NCBI RefSeq assembly: GCF_014930455.1
Contig: NZ_JAAIYO010000002.1
Coordinates: 434,001-498,000 of the forward strand
Reading direction: 5' to 3'
Length of the DNA: 64,000 nucleotides
Origin: Corallococcus soli
GTDB taxonomy: Bacteria; Myxococcota; Myxococcia; Myxococcales; Myxococcaceae
This document shows positions 25,711 to 34,552 of the stretch, one piece after another. The position numbers were made by a program, and so were the translations under genes. The notes beneath the pieces are model-generated. The model was not told where the DNA came from. It was given only the letters and a program-made list of their open reading frames with translations, and made no database searches. Every line of letters starts with the position of its first letter. Within the stretch, counting starts at the first letter, position 1.

Positions 25711-26634
25711 TCAATCGCAGTAGTAGGTCGGCGCCAGCTCCAGGACGCGCTGCTCGGCGATGGGGGAGAGCGCGCGCAGGCGCGAGAGGAAGAGGGGCGC
25801 CTTCATCCCCATTCCGATGAAACCCCAGACATACGAGCGCTCCTGGGACTCGGACAGGTGCTTGTGCTCCTCCGGCGTGAACGTGCGCCCCACCGCCTTC
25901 TCCAGCGTCTGGAGATCCAGCGCGAGCTGGGCGCTCAACGTCCCCCGCAGCGCCTGGAGCAGCTCCGCGTACTCCGTGAGGGCCGCGTCCAGGGTGTCGG
26001 GCTCCCGGGCGAGGATCTTCTGCGCCTCCAGGAAGTCCAGCCGGGTGTGCTGCGCCTCTTCGAGCCAGTGGTGCTTGAGCAGGTTGCAGAACAGCGGATT
26101 TAGCGTCTCGGTCTTGTTGCCGCGGACCGTCTCCAGATAGTGCTGCTGGGTCATCAGCTCCAGGTGCAGGTTGAAGATGAGCACCCCCAGGTTCGACTTC
26201 GTCATGATGGCCCGCGCCACCTCGACGTGGTTGTCGAGCAGGGCGGGGACGACCTTGAACCCCCGGGCGAACGCGCCGGTGAAGCGCGCGAAGAGCTGCT
26301 GGTGCTTCAGCTCCTCCTCCGTGAAGCGCAGGAGCGCGCGCATGTGCGTCGCGTTGCCGTGCAGCTCCAGGCCGGCGCGCTGGGCGGCCAGGGCCACGGC
26401 GTACTCCTCCAGGAACAGGAACAGGTGCGCATAGCTGTTGGAGCGGATGTGATTCAGCAGCAGCCGCTCCTCGGCGTTCAGGAAGGGAATGGCCTCCGTC
26501 CCCGTCAACGCATCCGAAAGGAACCGGTGGTTGAAATCCAGGACGGTGTCCTTGGGCAACAGCTCATCAAGACGCCAGGAAACCTTCTCCGAACTCTGGA
26601 TGCAGGATTGGTACTCCGAGGTTTGATTTAGCAT
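25711..26634 (-). CDS. Ferritin-like di-iron protein (AurF-like oxygenase candidate)
   Basis: The 307-residue helical protein has a full set of candidate di-iron ligands: E76/E77, an ExxH in E108-L-K-H111, E159, and a second ExxH in E193-A-Q-H196. Helix-bundle di-iron enzymes such as AurF-type N-oxygenases, desaturase-like proteins and related carboxylate-bridged oxidases use this set. No thioredoxin or P450 partner lies next to it, so substrate and electron donor are unknown. I chose the ATG at 26634; an upstream TTG at 26670 is in frame but weaker. The gene is divergent from the chemosensory operon. Confidence 0.7.
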   Translation of the reverse strand: MLNQTSEYQSCIQSSEKVSWRLDELLPKDTVLDFNHRFLSDALTGTEAIPFLNAEERLLLNHIRSNSYAHLFLFLEEYAVALAAQRAGLELHGNATHMRALLRFTEEELKHQQLFARFTGAFARGFKVVPALLDNHVEVARAIMTKSNLGVLIFNLHLELMTQQHYLETVRGNKTETLNPLFCNLLKHHWLEEAQHTRLDFLEAQKILAREPDTLDAALTEYAELLQALRGTLSAQLALDLQTLEKAVGRTFTPEEHKHLSESQERSYVWGFIGMGMKAPLFLSRLRALSPIAEQRVLELAPTYYCD

Positions 26635-27152
26635 TCGCGAATCAAAAGGCTCTTTCCCGTGGCGAGTCAATCACTGCCGGTGTGAGAGGATTTGTCGCAA
26701 GGCGTCAGCCTTCCTGGGGGCGAGGCGCCCCTCCACCTGCCAGGTGGGGAGGACGGATTGTTCAAATATTCCCGCGAAACATGATTATTCATGAAGAGGC
26801 CGAGTGGGCGCGGAGGGGGTGTCTCCACGGCCCTGACCTGTACAGTCTTGCCTTCAGAAAACCGGCCCTACCTGTTGATTCCAGTTGTGCATGAAATCTT
26901 GGGTCGCGTTGTTTTCAGGACACATTGTTGGTACTGTTGATTTCTGGATTCAGTCCTCTTCGTGGCGGTCGGCCCACCCCACGGCAATGGCTCACATTGG
27001 TGAGGACAGGGGGTTCGTGTGTCTGTACTCCCGAAGGGGCCTGGTACCCACCCATCGTCTCGTTGAGTCTCCATGGCCTCCGCCCGAAAGCGGCTGACCC
27101 GGAAGCATCCCCACGACATCCCCTCGCCTGATCCAGCTCCGCCCCGTGCGGG
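26635..27152. other. Noncoding divergent region between the di-iron gene and cheA
   Basis: The 518 bases are clearly more AT-rich than their surroundings. No convincing gene or RNA was seen. The 9-mer CTGTTGATT occurs at 26872-26880 and 26934-26942, 62 bp apart, and could mark paired regulator sites. Promoters for both flanking genes must lie here; I could not identify a strong -35/-10 pair. Confidence 0.5.
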
Positions 27153-28910
27153 ATGGATGCGCTGACGATGGGACCGGGGGACATGACATCGGAAGCAACC
27201 GCGGAGTGGGAGAAGGTGCTGGGCATCTTCTCGGACGAGGCCGAGGGCCTGGTCGCCTCCATGGAGGAGAACCTCATCGCGCTCGAGGTGGCTCCCGCGG
27301 ACTCGCTGCTCCAGGCCATCCTGCGCGGGGCGCACACGCTGAAGGGCGCCGCGGGCTCGCTCGGCTTCCAGGCGGTGACGGACTACACGCACGGCGTGGA
27401 GGACCTCCTCCAGGCGCTCATCGACCGGCGCGTGGCGGTGGACGAGGAGCGGGTGTCGCTCCTGCTGGGCGCCGTGGACCACCTGCGGGACCTGAGCCGG
27501 GCGTCGCTCGCCGGCGTGGACTCGCTGGGCGCGGTCCACCGGGCGCACCTGGCGCGGCTCAAGCAGGGCGCCAGCCTCCATCCCGCTCCGGAGGCGGCCT
27601 GCGCTCCGGCGCCAGCCAGCCTCCCGCGCATCCAGGACAACCCCGGGGTGAAGCGGGGCCGCTCGCGGATGGACCTGGAGCGCCTGGACCGCATCGTCAC
27701 CCTCACCGCGGAGCTGTCCGTGGCCCGGGGGCGCATGACGCAGTTCCTGTCCCGCGCGGAGGAGTCCGGCGCGAGCTGGGAGGATGCGCTCGCGCAGCAG
27801 CGGGAGATGGATCCGCTCTTCGAGGAGCTCCAGGAAGAGGTGATGAAGGTCCGGATGGTCCCGGTGGGGCCGCTGTTCCGCCAGCACCTGCGCACCGTGC
27901 GCGACCTGGCGCGCTCCCAGCACAAGCAGGCCCTGCTGGAGCTGGAGGGCGAGGACGCCACCCTGGACACCGCGGTGCTGGATGCGCTGCGCGACCCGCT
28001 GCTCCACCTGCTGCGCAACGCGCTGGACCACGGCATCGAGTCCCCCGACGAGCGGCGGGCCGCGGGCAAGGACCCGCGCGGGCACCTGCGGCTGCGGGCC
28101 TTCCATGACGCGGGCAGCGTCGTCGTGGAGCTGACCGACGACGGCCGGGGCATCCAGCGGGACAAGGTGCGCGAGCGCGCCCGGGAGCGGGGCCTGGTCA
28201 CGGCCCCCGAGCGGCTGCGCGACGACGAGCTCCTGCGCCTCATCTTCGAGCCCGGCTTCTCCACCGCCGCCTCCGTGACGGAGCTGTCCGGCCGCGGCGT
28301 GGGCATGGACGTGGTGCGCCGGGACATCGAGGCGCTGCGTGGCTCCGTGTCCATCCAGAGCCAGGAGGGTCGGGGCACCACCCTGACCCTGCGCCTGCCC
28401 CTCACGCTCGCCGTCATCCAGGGCTTCGCCATGGGTGTGGGCGACCAGGTCTACGTCGTCCCCATCGAAGGCGTGCAGGAGTGCATGGAGGTCCCCGCCG
28501 ACGAGCGCACCTCCCAGGCGTCCGGCGTCCTGTCGCTGCGCGGCCAGCCGCTGCCGTACCTGCGGCTGCGTCAGGTCTTCGACCTGGGCGGTGGCCTGCC
28601 GGCCCGGGAGAACGTCGTCGTACTCAAGCACCCGGATGGCATGGTGGGCCTGGCGGTGGACGAGCTCCAGGGGGAGGGCCAGCGGGTCATCCGGCCGCTG
28701 GGCAAGCTCTTCCAGGGCATCCCCGGCATCTCCGGCTCCACCATCCTGGGCGACGGGCGCGTGGGCCTGCTGCTGGACACGCCCTCCCTGGTGCGCCGGG
28801 CCATCCACCGCGCCTCCGAACACCCCGAAGCCCCGCCCTCCCCGCAGGATTTCCCTCCTCCCACCGACGCGCCCCGCGCGCCCTCACGGCAGTCCCCCCT
28901 TCCGGAGTAG
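27153..28910 (+). CDS. cheA: Chemotaxis-type histidine kinase CheA
   Basis: The 585-residue kinase autophosphorylates and passes phosphate to response regulators. Domains in order are: Hpt (about 20-125, phosphosite His61 in [13 protein letters not shown]); a short linker with no P2 CheY-docking domain; dimerisation (about 170-250, [12 protein letters not shown]); HATPase with N box [15 protein letters not shown]1 LTDDGRGI and G2 [10 protein letters not shown]; and a CheW-like domain (about 430-560). The P2 loss means direct Hpt-regulator contact. It heads an operon with the receptor, cheW and cheR; start ATG 27153 is kept, ATG 27183 is possible. No response regulator is present in the cluster. 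Confidence 0.92.
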   Translation: MDALTMGPGDMTSEATAEWEKVLGIFSDEAEGLVASMEENLIALEVAPADSLLQAILRGAHTLKGAAGSLGFQAVTDYTHGVEDLLQALIDRRVAVDEERVSLLLGAVDHLRDLSRASLAGVDSLGAVHRAHLARLKQGASLHPAPEAACAPAPASLPRIQDNPGVKRGRSRMDLERLDRIVTLTAELSVARGRMTQFLSRAEESGASWEDALAQQREMDPLFEELQEEVMKVRMVPVGPLFRQHLRTVRDLARSQHKQALLELEGEDATLDTAVLDALRDPLLHLLRNALDHGIESPDERRAAGKDPRGHLRLRAFHDAGSVVVELTDDGRGIQRDKVRERARERGLVTAPERLRDDELLRLIFEPGFSTAASVTELSGRGVGMDVVRRDIEALRGSVSIQSQEGRGTTLTLRLPLTLAVIQGFAMGVGDQVYVVPIEGVQECMEVPADERTSQASGVLSLRGQPLPYLRLRQVFDLGGGLPARENVVVLKHPDGMVGLAVDELQGEGQRVIRPLGKLFQGIPGISGSTILGDGRVGLLLDTPSLVRRAIHRASEHPEAPPSPQDFPPPTDAPRAPSRQSPLPE

Positions 28911-28912
28911 CC

Positions 28913-30604
28913 ATGTTCAACAACCTGAGCATCACGGCGAAGCTGGTGTTCGCCTTCAGCGCGATGGTCGCCATCATCATCGGCATCGTAACGGTGGTCT
29001 ACATGACGCTCGACAAGGTCGCGGTCTCCGCGCTGGGGGACACGGAGAGCCAGCAGATGATGATCGCCGTGCGCACCCTGGAGGGTGACATGGCCGACCT
29101 GGAGACGGGGCAGCGCGGCTTCCTCATCACCGGCGACGACAAGTTCCTGGAGCCCTACAACCAGGCCCGGCTGAGCGTGTCGCAGAACCTGGACCGCATC
29201 CGCGAGCTCACCCAACGCGACCGCCGCCAGCAGGAGCGCCAGCAGGAGATCCGCGACCTGATGCAGCAGTGGGTGGCCCAGCACCTGGAGCCGCTCATCG
29301 CCCAGCGCCGGGACGTCACCGCGGGCCGCGGTGACATGGCCCAGCTCATCGCGGTGGAGCAGGCCGCGCGCGGCAAGCAGACCGCCGACCGCATCCGGAT
29401 GATGCTCACCAAGCTGGCGGACGACGAGGCGTCCCTGCTGCACGAGCGCACCACCCGGACCTCCGCGATGGCGCAGGACCTGTACAACGTCATCATCATG
29501 GGCGGCGTCGTGGGCGTGCTGCTCGCGGCGCTGCTGTCCTTCCTGCTCACCCGCAGCATCGTGCAGCCGCTCACCGAGGCCGTGAGGGTGACGACGCAGG
29601 TGACCGCCGGCGACCTCACGGCGAACATCACCGCCCGGGGCACCGACGAGACGGGCCGGATGATGGGCGGCATGCGGGACATGATCCAACGGCTGTCGGG
29701 CGTCATCAGCGAGGTGCGGGGCGCGGCGGGCTCGCTGTCGTCCGCTTCCCTCCAGGTGGCCTCCGCTGCGCAGGGCCTGTCGCAGGGCACCAGCTCCCAG
29801 GCGGCCTCCGTGGAGGAGACCACCGCCAGCCTGGAGCAGCTCAACGTGAGCATCCGCCAGAACTCGGAGAACAGCCGGGAGATGGAGCAGACGGCCCTGA
29901 AGGGCGCCCGGGACGCGGAGGAGAGCGGCCGCGCGGTGAAGGAGACCGTGGAGGCGATGAACGCCATCGCGGAGCGCATCTCCATCGTGGAGGAGATCGC
30001 CTACCAGACGAACCTGCTCGCGCTGAACGCCGCCGTGGAGGCCGCGCGCGCCGGAGAGCACGGCCGGGGCTTCTCCGTCGTCGCCACGGAGGTGCGCAAG
30101 CTGGCCGAGCGCAGCCAGAAGGCCGCGAAGGAGATTGGCGGTCTGGCCTCCTCCAGCGTGAAGGTCGCCGAGCGCAGCGGTCAGCTGCTGGCCGAGCTGG
30201 TGCCCGCCATCCGCCGCACGTCGGAGCTGGTGCAGCAGGTGACCAACGCCTCGCGTGAGCAGTCCATTGGCGTGTCGCAGATGAACCGCGCGATGACGCA
30301 GGTGGATCAGGTGACCCAGCGCAACGCCTCCGCCGCGGAGGAGCTGTCCTCCACCGCGGAGGAGATGGCCACCCAGGCGGAGTCCCTCCTGCAGATGATG
30401 ACGTTCTTCCGGTTGGTGGAGGGCTTCGGCTTCAACGCGCCCTCCAGCCCGTCGCGGCCCCAGGGCCACCGGCTGCCGGCCTCGCCCGTCCGGGGCCTCC
30501 AGGCCGCGGCGCAGGGGTCGCTCGGCGCGTCCCCGGTCTCCGCCCTGTCCCGGCTCCAGAACGGCGCGGACGGCCCGGCCCACCAGGACTTCCAGCGGTT
30601 CTAG
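28913..30604 (+). CDS. Methyl-accepting chemotaxis protein with CHASE3 sensor
   Basis: The 563-residue receptor has a membrane helix (about 10-30), a CHASE3-type helical sensor (about 36-185, with [21 protein letters not shown]), a second membrane helix (about 190-210), HAMP (about 210-262) and a signalling domain (about 290-510). The hairpin tip has [24 protein letters not shown], which binds CheA and CheW. The C-terminal tail is Pro/Ser-rich with no NWETF pentapeptide, so it has no CheR tether. It starts two bases after cheA ends. The ligand is unknown; CHASE3 domains are usually extracytoplasmic. Confidence 0.9.
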   Translation: MFNNLSITAKLVFAFSAMVAIIIGIVTVVYMTLDKVAVSALGDTESQQMMIAVRTLEGDMADLETGQRGFLITGDDKFLEPYNQARLSVSQNLDRIRELTQRDRRQQERQQEIRDLMQQWVAQHLEPLIAQRRDVTAGRGDMAQLIAVEQAARGKQTADRIRMMLTKLADDEASLLHERTTRTSAMAQDLYNVIIMGGVVGVLLAALLSFLLTRSIVQPLTEAVRVTTQVTAGDLTANITARGTDETGRMMGGMRDMIQRLSGVISEVRGAAGSLSSASLQVASAAQGLSQGTSSQAASVEETTASLEQLNVSIRQNSENSREMEQTALKGARDAEESGRAVKETVEAMNAIAERISIVEEIAYQTNLLALNAAVEAARAGEHGRGFSVVATEVRKLAERSQKAAKEIGGLASSSVKVAERSGQLLAELVPAIRRTSELVQQVTNASREQSIGVSQMNRAMTQVDQVTQRNASAAEELSSTAEEMATQAESLLQMMTFFRLVEGFGFNAPSSPSRPQGHRLPASPVRGLQAAAQGSLGASPVSALSRLQNGADGPAHQDFQRF

Positions 30605-30619
30605 GGGAGACAGCCCACC

Positions 30620-31153
30620 ATGAACCAACCCATCGAACCGGGCGGCGGCGACCGCTCCAGCTACCTGAGCTTCATGCTCGCGGGCGAGGAGTACGCCGTG
30701 GGCCTCCTGCGGGTGCGGGAGATCATCGAATACCGCCCCATCACCCGCGTGCCGGGGATGCCCGTCGCCGTGCAGGGCGTCATCAACCTGCGCGGCAGCG
30801 TGGTGCCGGTGGTGGACCTGGCCGTGAAGTTCGGCCTGCCGCCCCGGCCCATCACCCGCTGGTCCTGTTTCGTCATCGTGGAGGTGTCGCTCGACGGCCA
30901 GCAGACGGTGCTGGGGCTGCTTTCGGACACCGTGCGCGAGGTGCTGGAGCTGGGCCCCGACGACATCGAACCCCCGCCGGCCTTCGGCACCCGCGTGCGG
31001 CTGGAGTTCCTGCGGGGCATGGGCCGCCATGGCGACGCGTTCATCCTGTTGCTGGACCTGGACCGGCTGCTCTCGTTGGAAGAGCTGCTGCGGCTGACGA
31101 CCGCCGCCGACGAGGCCACGGCCCCGGCGCCGGAAGTCCCGGGCAGCGGGTGA
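30620..31153 (+). CDS. cheW: CheW adaptor protein
   Basis: CheW couples receptors to CheA. The 177-residue product has the CheW fold from about residue 12: SYLSFMLAGEEYAVGLLRVREIIEY, then RVPGMPVAVQGVINLRGSVVPVVDL, the strand pair that binds CheA. The C-terminal tail is rich in Ala and Pro. It lies 15 bases after the receptor gene with a GGGAGA ribosome site, and five bases before cheR, so it is co-transcribed. Confidence 0.92.
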   Translation: MNQPIEPGGGDRSSYLSFMLAGEEYAVGLLRVREIIEYRPITRVPGMPVAVQGVINLRGSVVPVVDLAVKFGLPPRPITRWSCFVIVEVSLDGQQTVLGLLSDTVREVLELGPDDIEPPPAFGTRVRLEFLRGMGRHGDAFILLLDLDRLLSLEELLRLTTAADEATAPAPEVPGSG

Positions 31154-31157
31154 GGCC

Positions 31158-32051
31158 ATGAACGCCCATGGACCGGAGTCGCACGCGCTGCCTCCCGCGC
31201 TGTCGCACACGGAGCTGATGCTGTTCCAGCACCTGGTGGAGGCGGAGACGGGCATCCACCTGTCCATGGCCAAGAACGCGCTGGTGGCGAACCGGCTGTC
31301 CCGGCGGCTGCGCGAGCTGGGGCTGGGCTCGTTCGCCGCGTACCACGCGTACGTCACCACGCGCGGGAACGAAGCGGAGAAGGTGCGGATGCTCGACAGC
31401 CTCTGCACCCACGAGACGTCCTTCTTCCGCGAGTCCCGGCACTTCGACCTGCTGCGAGAGCATGTCCTGCCGGAGTGGGCCGCGCAGGGGGCCCAGGGGC
31501 GGCGACCCCGGAGTCTCCGCGTCTGGAGCGCCGGGTGCTCCACGGGCGAGGAGCCCTATTCGCTGGCGATGACGCTCCTGGAGGCGTTCCCCCGGGAGTC
31601 CGGATGGAACCTGGAGATCGTGGCCACGGACCTGTCCACCTGGGCCGTCCAGCGCGCCGAGGAGGGGCTCTGGAGCATGGAGCGGGCGCGCACCATCCCG
31701 CCGCACCTGCTGCGCAAGTACATGCTGCGCGGCGTGCGCAGTCAGGACGGGCTGATGATGGCGGGGCCGGAGGTGCGTCAGCCCCTGCGCTTCGCCCGCG
31801 CGAACCTGCATGTCCCGGCCACGTGGCCGCAAGGCAGGTTCGACATCATCTTCTGCCGCAACGTGCTCATCTACTTCGGCGCGGAGGCCCGCGCGCGAGT
31901 CATCCAGGGGCTGCTCGAACGCCTGCCGGAGACGGGGTACTTCTTCCTCGGGCACGCGGAGAGCCTCATCGGCATCACTGCGGCGGCCCGCTCGGTGAGC
32001 GCCAACGTGTACACGCCGCGTCCGGGGCCCGCGGCCCTGTCCCGCGAGTGA
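31158..32051 (+). CDS. cheR: Chemotaxis protein methyltransferase CheR
   Basis: CheR methylates receptor glutamates with SAM to adapt the signal. The 297-residue product has the N-terminal helical domain (about 10-90), the FFRES/CTHETSFFRE motif, the SAM-binding loop VWSAGCSTGEEPYSLAM, and FDIIFCRNVLIYF. It is the usual length with no TPR or regulator fusion. The operon has no cheB demethylase, so removal of methyl groups must depend on a protein encoded elsewhere. It is the last gene of the cluster. Confidence 0.92.
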   Translation: MNAHGPESHALPPALSHTELMLFQHLVEAETGIHLSMAKNALVANRLSRRLRELGLGSFAAYHAYVTTRGNEAEKVRMLDSLCTHETSFFRESRHFDLLREHVLPEWAAQGAQGRRPRSLRVWSAGCSTGEEPYSLAMTLLEAFPRESGWNLEIVATDLSTWAVQRAEEGLWSMERARTIPPHLLRKYMLRGVRSQDGLMMAGPEVRQPLRFARANLHVPATWPQGRFDIIFCRNVLIYFGAEARARVIQGLLERLPETGYFFLGHAESLIGITAAARSVSANVYTPRPGPAALSRE

Positions 32052-32336
32052 GCTGGGACCGCGCCTCCCGCGTCCGCGCGGGGTAATGCCAGGGCACCCC
32101 TGACGCCAGCGCCCGGTGCGCGGCCAGGGGTCCGCGCGGGCTGAGGCCAACGGAGGGGGCTGCCCTTCCGCCCGCTCCAGGGGGGCAACTCCACACACGG
32201 TGCAGCGCCAGACCGATGGCATGAGCAGCCCTCTGGCCCAGGCTGATGCCTGTGAGGGGTGACGGATTGACTGTGATGGCCTCCAGGCAGCTCACCGGCT
32301 GCCTTCGCGGAGGGATGTCTCATCCTGTTTTGATTT
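32052..32336. other. Noncoding convergent region between cheR and the effector island
   Basis: The 285 bases hold several GC-rich inverted repeats near cheR and a weak 6-bp hairpin (32286-32303) past the Imm49-like stop. No gene or RNA was identified. The last 60 bases become AT-rich where the island begins. Confidence 0.4.
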
Positions 32337-33158
32337 TTATTCTGACATCCACGGACTGGGCGACATCCATGCTGTTGGTGGCGGAGCAGGCCGGCCGGTA
32401 GGAACGCGGGCCAGCGAGGGGAGGGTGGGGTACTCACGCTGCGTGTCCATCCCCTGCAACTCCGCCAGCCGGAGCATTGCCAGTCCATTCATGAACAGCG
32501 CCCCTTCGGTCTTCTTCAGCTCATCGTTGGGGCCGGAGTCCCGTGACAGCTTCTGGAAGTGCAACATGCGCGCATAGGCGGTGGACTGAAGTGCTTCGTC
32601 GAAAAAACGAGCATCTCGGTGAAGCAGGGCCCGGCAGGCATCCAGATAGGTGTCGGAGCCTCCTTCAAGCACCACCTCCCAGCGCGTCAGCAATGCAGGC
32701 AGGTCGGCGGTTCCCGCTCCTCTCACCGTGAGCAGGAGCTGATGAAGGAAGTGGTGGAGGAGGAAGTCGTCTTCATATTCAAAGGCTGGGTCATGACCGC
32801 GCGCAGCCAACTGGGCGATGGCCGTGGCCAGGTCAGGCTGTCCGGCCGCCAGGGCATCAATGAAGGAAAACTCCTGGGTCGCGCCAAGGAAGCGGGACTC
32901 CGCGCCATGGTCTCCTGAGACGAGCCGGCGAAAATGCAGGCGGGCGTGCGCGGAGTGGCAGAGGTGGGCCGCGAAGCGGTCTGGCTTCGCGTCCGCCAGC
33001 AGTGCGCAGAATGCGAGCCGGCGGTGGCATGTCGCGGCCACCACATAGGCCTGTCCGGACTGCTCCAGGGCTTCGCGGCTCTGGATTGCTCGCACGGCTT
33101 CCTGGAGCCCGAAGAGGGAGTTGTCGCGGATGGTCTCCAGGACACTTGAGGAGGGCAT
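32337..33158 (-). CDS. Imm49-family immunity protein
   Basis: The 273-residue helical protein shows the Imm49 layout: an N-terminal region with paired helices (LFGLQEAVRAIQSREALEQ), a central SFIDALAAGQPDLATAIAQL, then a DLPALLTRWE and DACRALLHRDARFFDEALQS end with Arg/Asp spacing. Imm49 members protect against toxins from neighbouring polymorphic-toxin genes. The protein is the last of the five-gene operon, 12 bases after the Imm11-type gene. No other toxin gene is adjacent besides the AHH nuclease, so either it guards the same toxin or a lost one. The Pro-rich C-terminus is probably disordered. Confidence 0.7.
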   Translation of the reverse strand: MPSSSVLETIRDNSLFGLQEAVRAIQSREALEQSGQAYVVAATCHRRLAFCALLADAKPDRFAAHLCHSAHARLHFRRLVSGDHGAESRFLGATQEFSFIDALAAGQPDLATAIAQLAARGHDPAFEYEDDFLLHHFLHQLLLTVRGAGTADLPALLTRWEVVLEGGSDTYLDACRALLHRDARFFDEALQSTAYARMLHFQKLSRDSGPNDELKKTEGALFMNGLAMLRLAELQGMDTQREYPTLPSLARVPTGRPAPPPTAWMSPSPWMSE

Positions 33159-33170
33159 GGGCTCGGACGC

Positions 33171-33758
33171 TCAGTAGATGGCGCATTCCTCGCCCATGGC
33201 GATGTACCTGATGCCCGTGAGGCTCTCGGCATCGAGCAGGGCGCGCAGGTCGTCACGGATGAGAATGGCCGGGGGCATGGTCTTCAGGCGGAACAGCTTC
33301 GCCTCAGGAGGAATCGGCTCCTGGAGGACCTGGAGCCGGAAGAGGCCTGAGAGCAGGGTGGGGTCCGGATGCAGCTCCTCCACCTCGCTGCGTTCTTTGT
33401 CGACGCAGTCCACGTGGTCGAGCACGTTGGCGATGAAGTAGTCCTTCGCGGCGATGCGCCCCTTGTGATTGGCGATGGATGCCGGGAGGAACTCGATACG
33501 GGCGCCGGAGTGCTGCTCCAGCAGTCCTTTGAGCTTGTTGGACACAATGGCAATGCGTTCAGTGGTGCTCACCAGATCCGGAACCATCAGCCCCTTGTGG
33601 GCGCCATCCATTTTCAGAACCACGTCGGGCGGATAGCGGTGCTCCATCGGCAATCCCTTGCTGATGCGCCATGATTTGGGACGCATGGACTGGGGCGCCT
33701 CGTCAATCAGGCAGTGTTTCGGGTCGTCGCTCGTGGAGAGGATGAAGAAGGAGGGCAT
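33171..33758 (-). CDS. Imm11/DUF1629-family immunity protein
   Basis: The 195-residue product has the DUF1629 hallmarks: a KGLPMEHRYPPDVVLKMDG segment, IAIVSNKLKGLLEQH, ARIEFLPASIANHKGRI, and a later Y.IANVLDHVDCVDK strand. The family is known as immunity protein 11 and sits next to toxins in type VI and polymorphic-toxin loci. It begins 11 bases after the AHH nuclease gene, so it is the most likely cognate immunity protein. The base composition is lower in GC than the flanks, consistent with transfer. Confidence 0.75.
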   Translation of the reverse strand: MPSFFILSTSDDPKHCLIDEAPQSMRPKSWRISKGLPMEHRYPPDVVLKMDGAHKGLMVPDLVSTTERIAIVSNKLKGLLEQHSGARIEFLPASIANHKGRIAAKDYFIANVLDHVDCVDKERSEVEELHPDPTLLSGLFRLQVLQEPIPPEAKLFRLKTMPPAILIRDDLRALLDAESLTGIRYIAMGEECAIY

Positions 33759-33769
33759 GGGGAGCTTAC

Positions 33770-34552
33770 CTATCGGATGGTCACGAGACTGGCCAATTCG
33801 TTGAGATGGGCTCCCGGACGCTTTATTCCCGCCGCGCGGATCTGCTTGCGGAGCCGGCCCGAGAAGGCATGGAGTTGATCCCCTAACTTGCCTATTGTTT
33901 TCTCCTCGAACTGCGGATGCCCTTCCTGCTCCTCGTCCGCAGCCTCCTCAAGTTGCTCCCTGATGGCCGTCACCCTGTTCCGAACGTCCTTGCTGTAGGT
34001 GCTGTGATACCGGGGATGTCTGAGGAGCTGGAAGAGGGTGGCGTGTTGGACCCTGTTGGGCAGATAGAGGATGTTGATGCCCTTGTTGACGTTGTATTTT
34101 GCCTGCTGGAGCAGCTTGCGCTGGTCAAAATCCAGCACCTTGCTCAACACGTCATCGACTGGGATGAGATGGTGCGCGTTATTGGGCCAGGGCCAATGTC
34201 CACTGGCGATGAAGTTGATGTGTCCGTAGGGGCCGGCTCCCATGTGCCAGGCTTCTGCCCTCTTGCTGGGGTCCCGCCACTCCTGCTTGAAGGCGGTGGT
34301 GAAGGCAGCGTCAAAGCGCCGGCGGGCGTCGCTGTCCTTCTCGTGGATGGGAAGGTTGTACCAGGCTGCTTCTCCACAGCCCTGCTGGTAGTTGAAGCCG
34401 TTGGACTTGTAGTCATGCCCATCGAATCTGCACTTTCGTTTCCCGCCTGCCTCCTCGTAGACGCAGCGGGTGACGCACCCGCTGTCCTCGCCAGCGACAT
34501 GGGACGTGTCCGTCGCGAGCGCTTCGAAGTGCTCATCTTTTTTCGCACTCAT
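33770..34552 (-). CDS. AHH-family nuclease toxin
   Basis: The 260-residue protein has the AHH motif at residues 126-128 (NNAHHLIP), followed by NVNKGINILYLP (about 155-165) and a distal HPRYHSTYSKDV (about 179-190). These match the AHH nuclease group of the HNH/EndoVII superfamily, which cuts nucleic acids in target cells. An N-terminal cluster of cysteines (C26, C30, C41, C59) may bind zinc. There is no signal peptide or export motif, so delivery must rely on a carrier such as the DUF4150 protein upstream. The start ATG overlaps the stop of the thiolase-like gene as ATGA. GGGAGA lies six bases before the start. Confidence 0.78.
   Translation of the reverse strand: MSAKKDEHFEALATDTSHVAGEDSGCVTRCVYEEAGGKRKCRFDGHDYKSNGFNYQQGCGEAAWYNLPIHEKDSDARRRFDAAFTTAFKQEWRDPSKRAEAWHMGAGPYGHINFIASGHWPWPNNAHHLIPVDDVLSKVLDFDQRKLLQQAKYNVNKGINILYLPNRVQHATLFQLLRHPRYHSTYSKDVRNRVTAIREQLEEAADEEQEGHPQFEEKTIGKLGDQLHAFSGRLRKQIRAAGIKRPGAHLNELASLVTIR

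Noticed and set aside
28571-31543. 990-codon minus-strand open frame across the chemosensory operon
   Set aside because: It lies antisense to four clearly recognised genes and has the His/Arg/Leu-rich composition of a shadow frame.
32286-32303. GGCAGC/GCTGCC hairpin downstream of the Imm49 gene as a terminator
   Set aside because: Only six base pairs with no T-run on the relevant strand; too weak to call.
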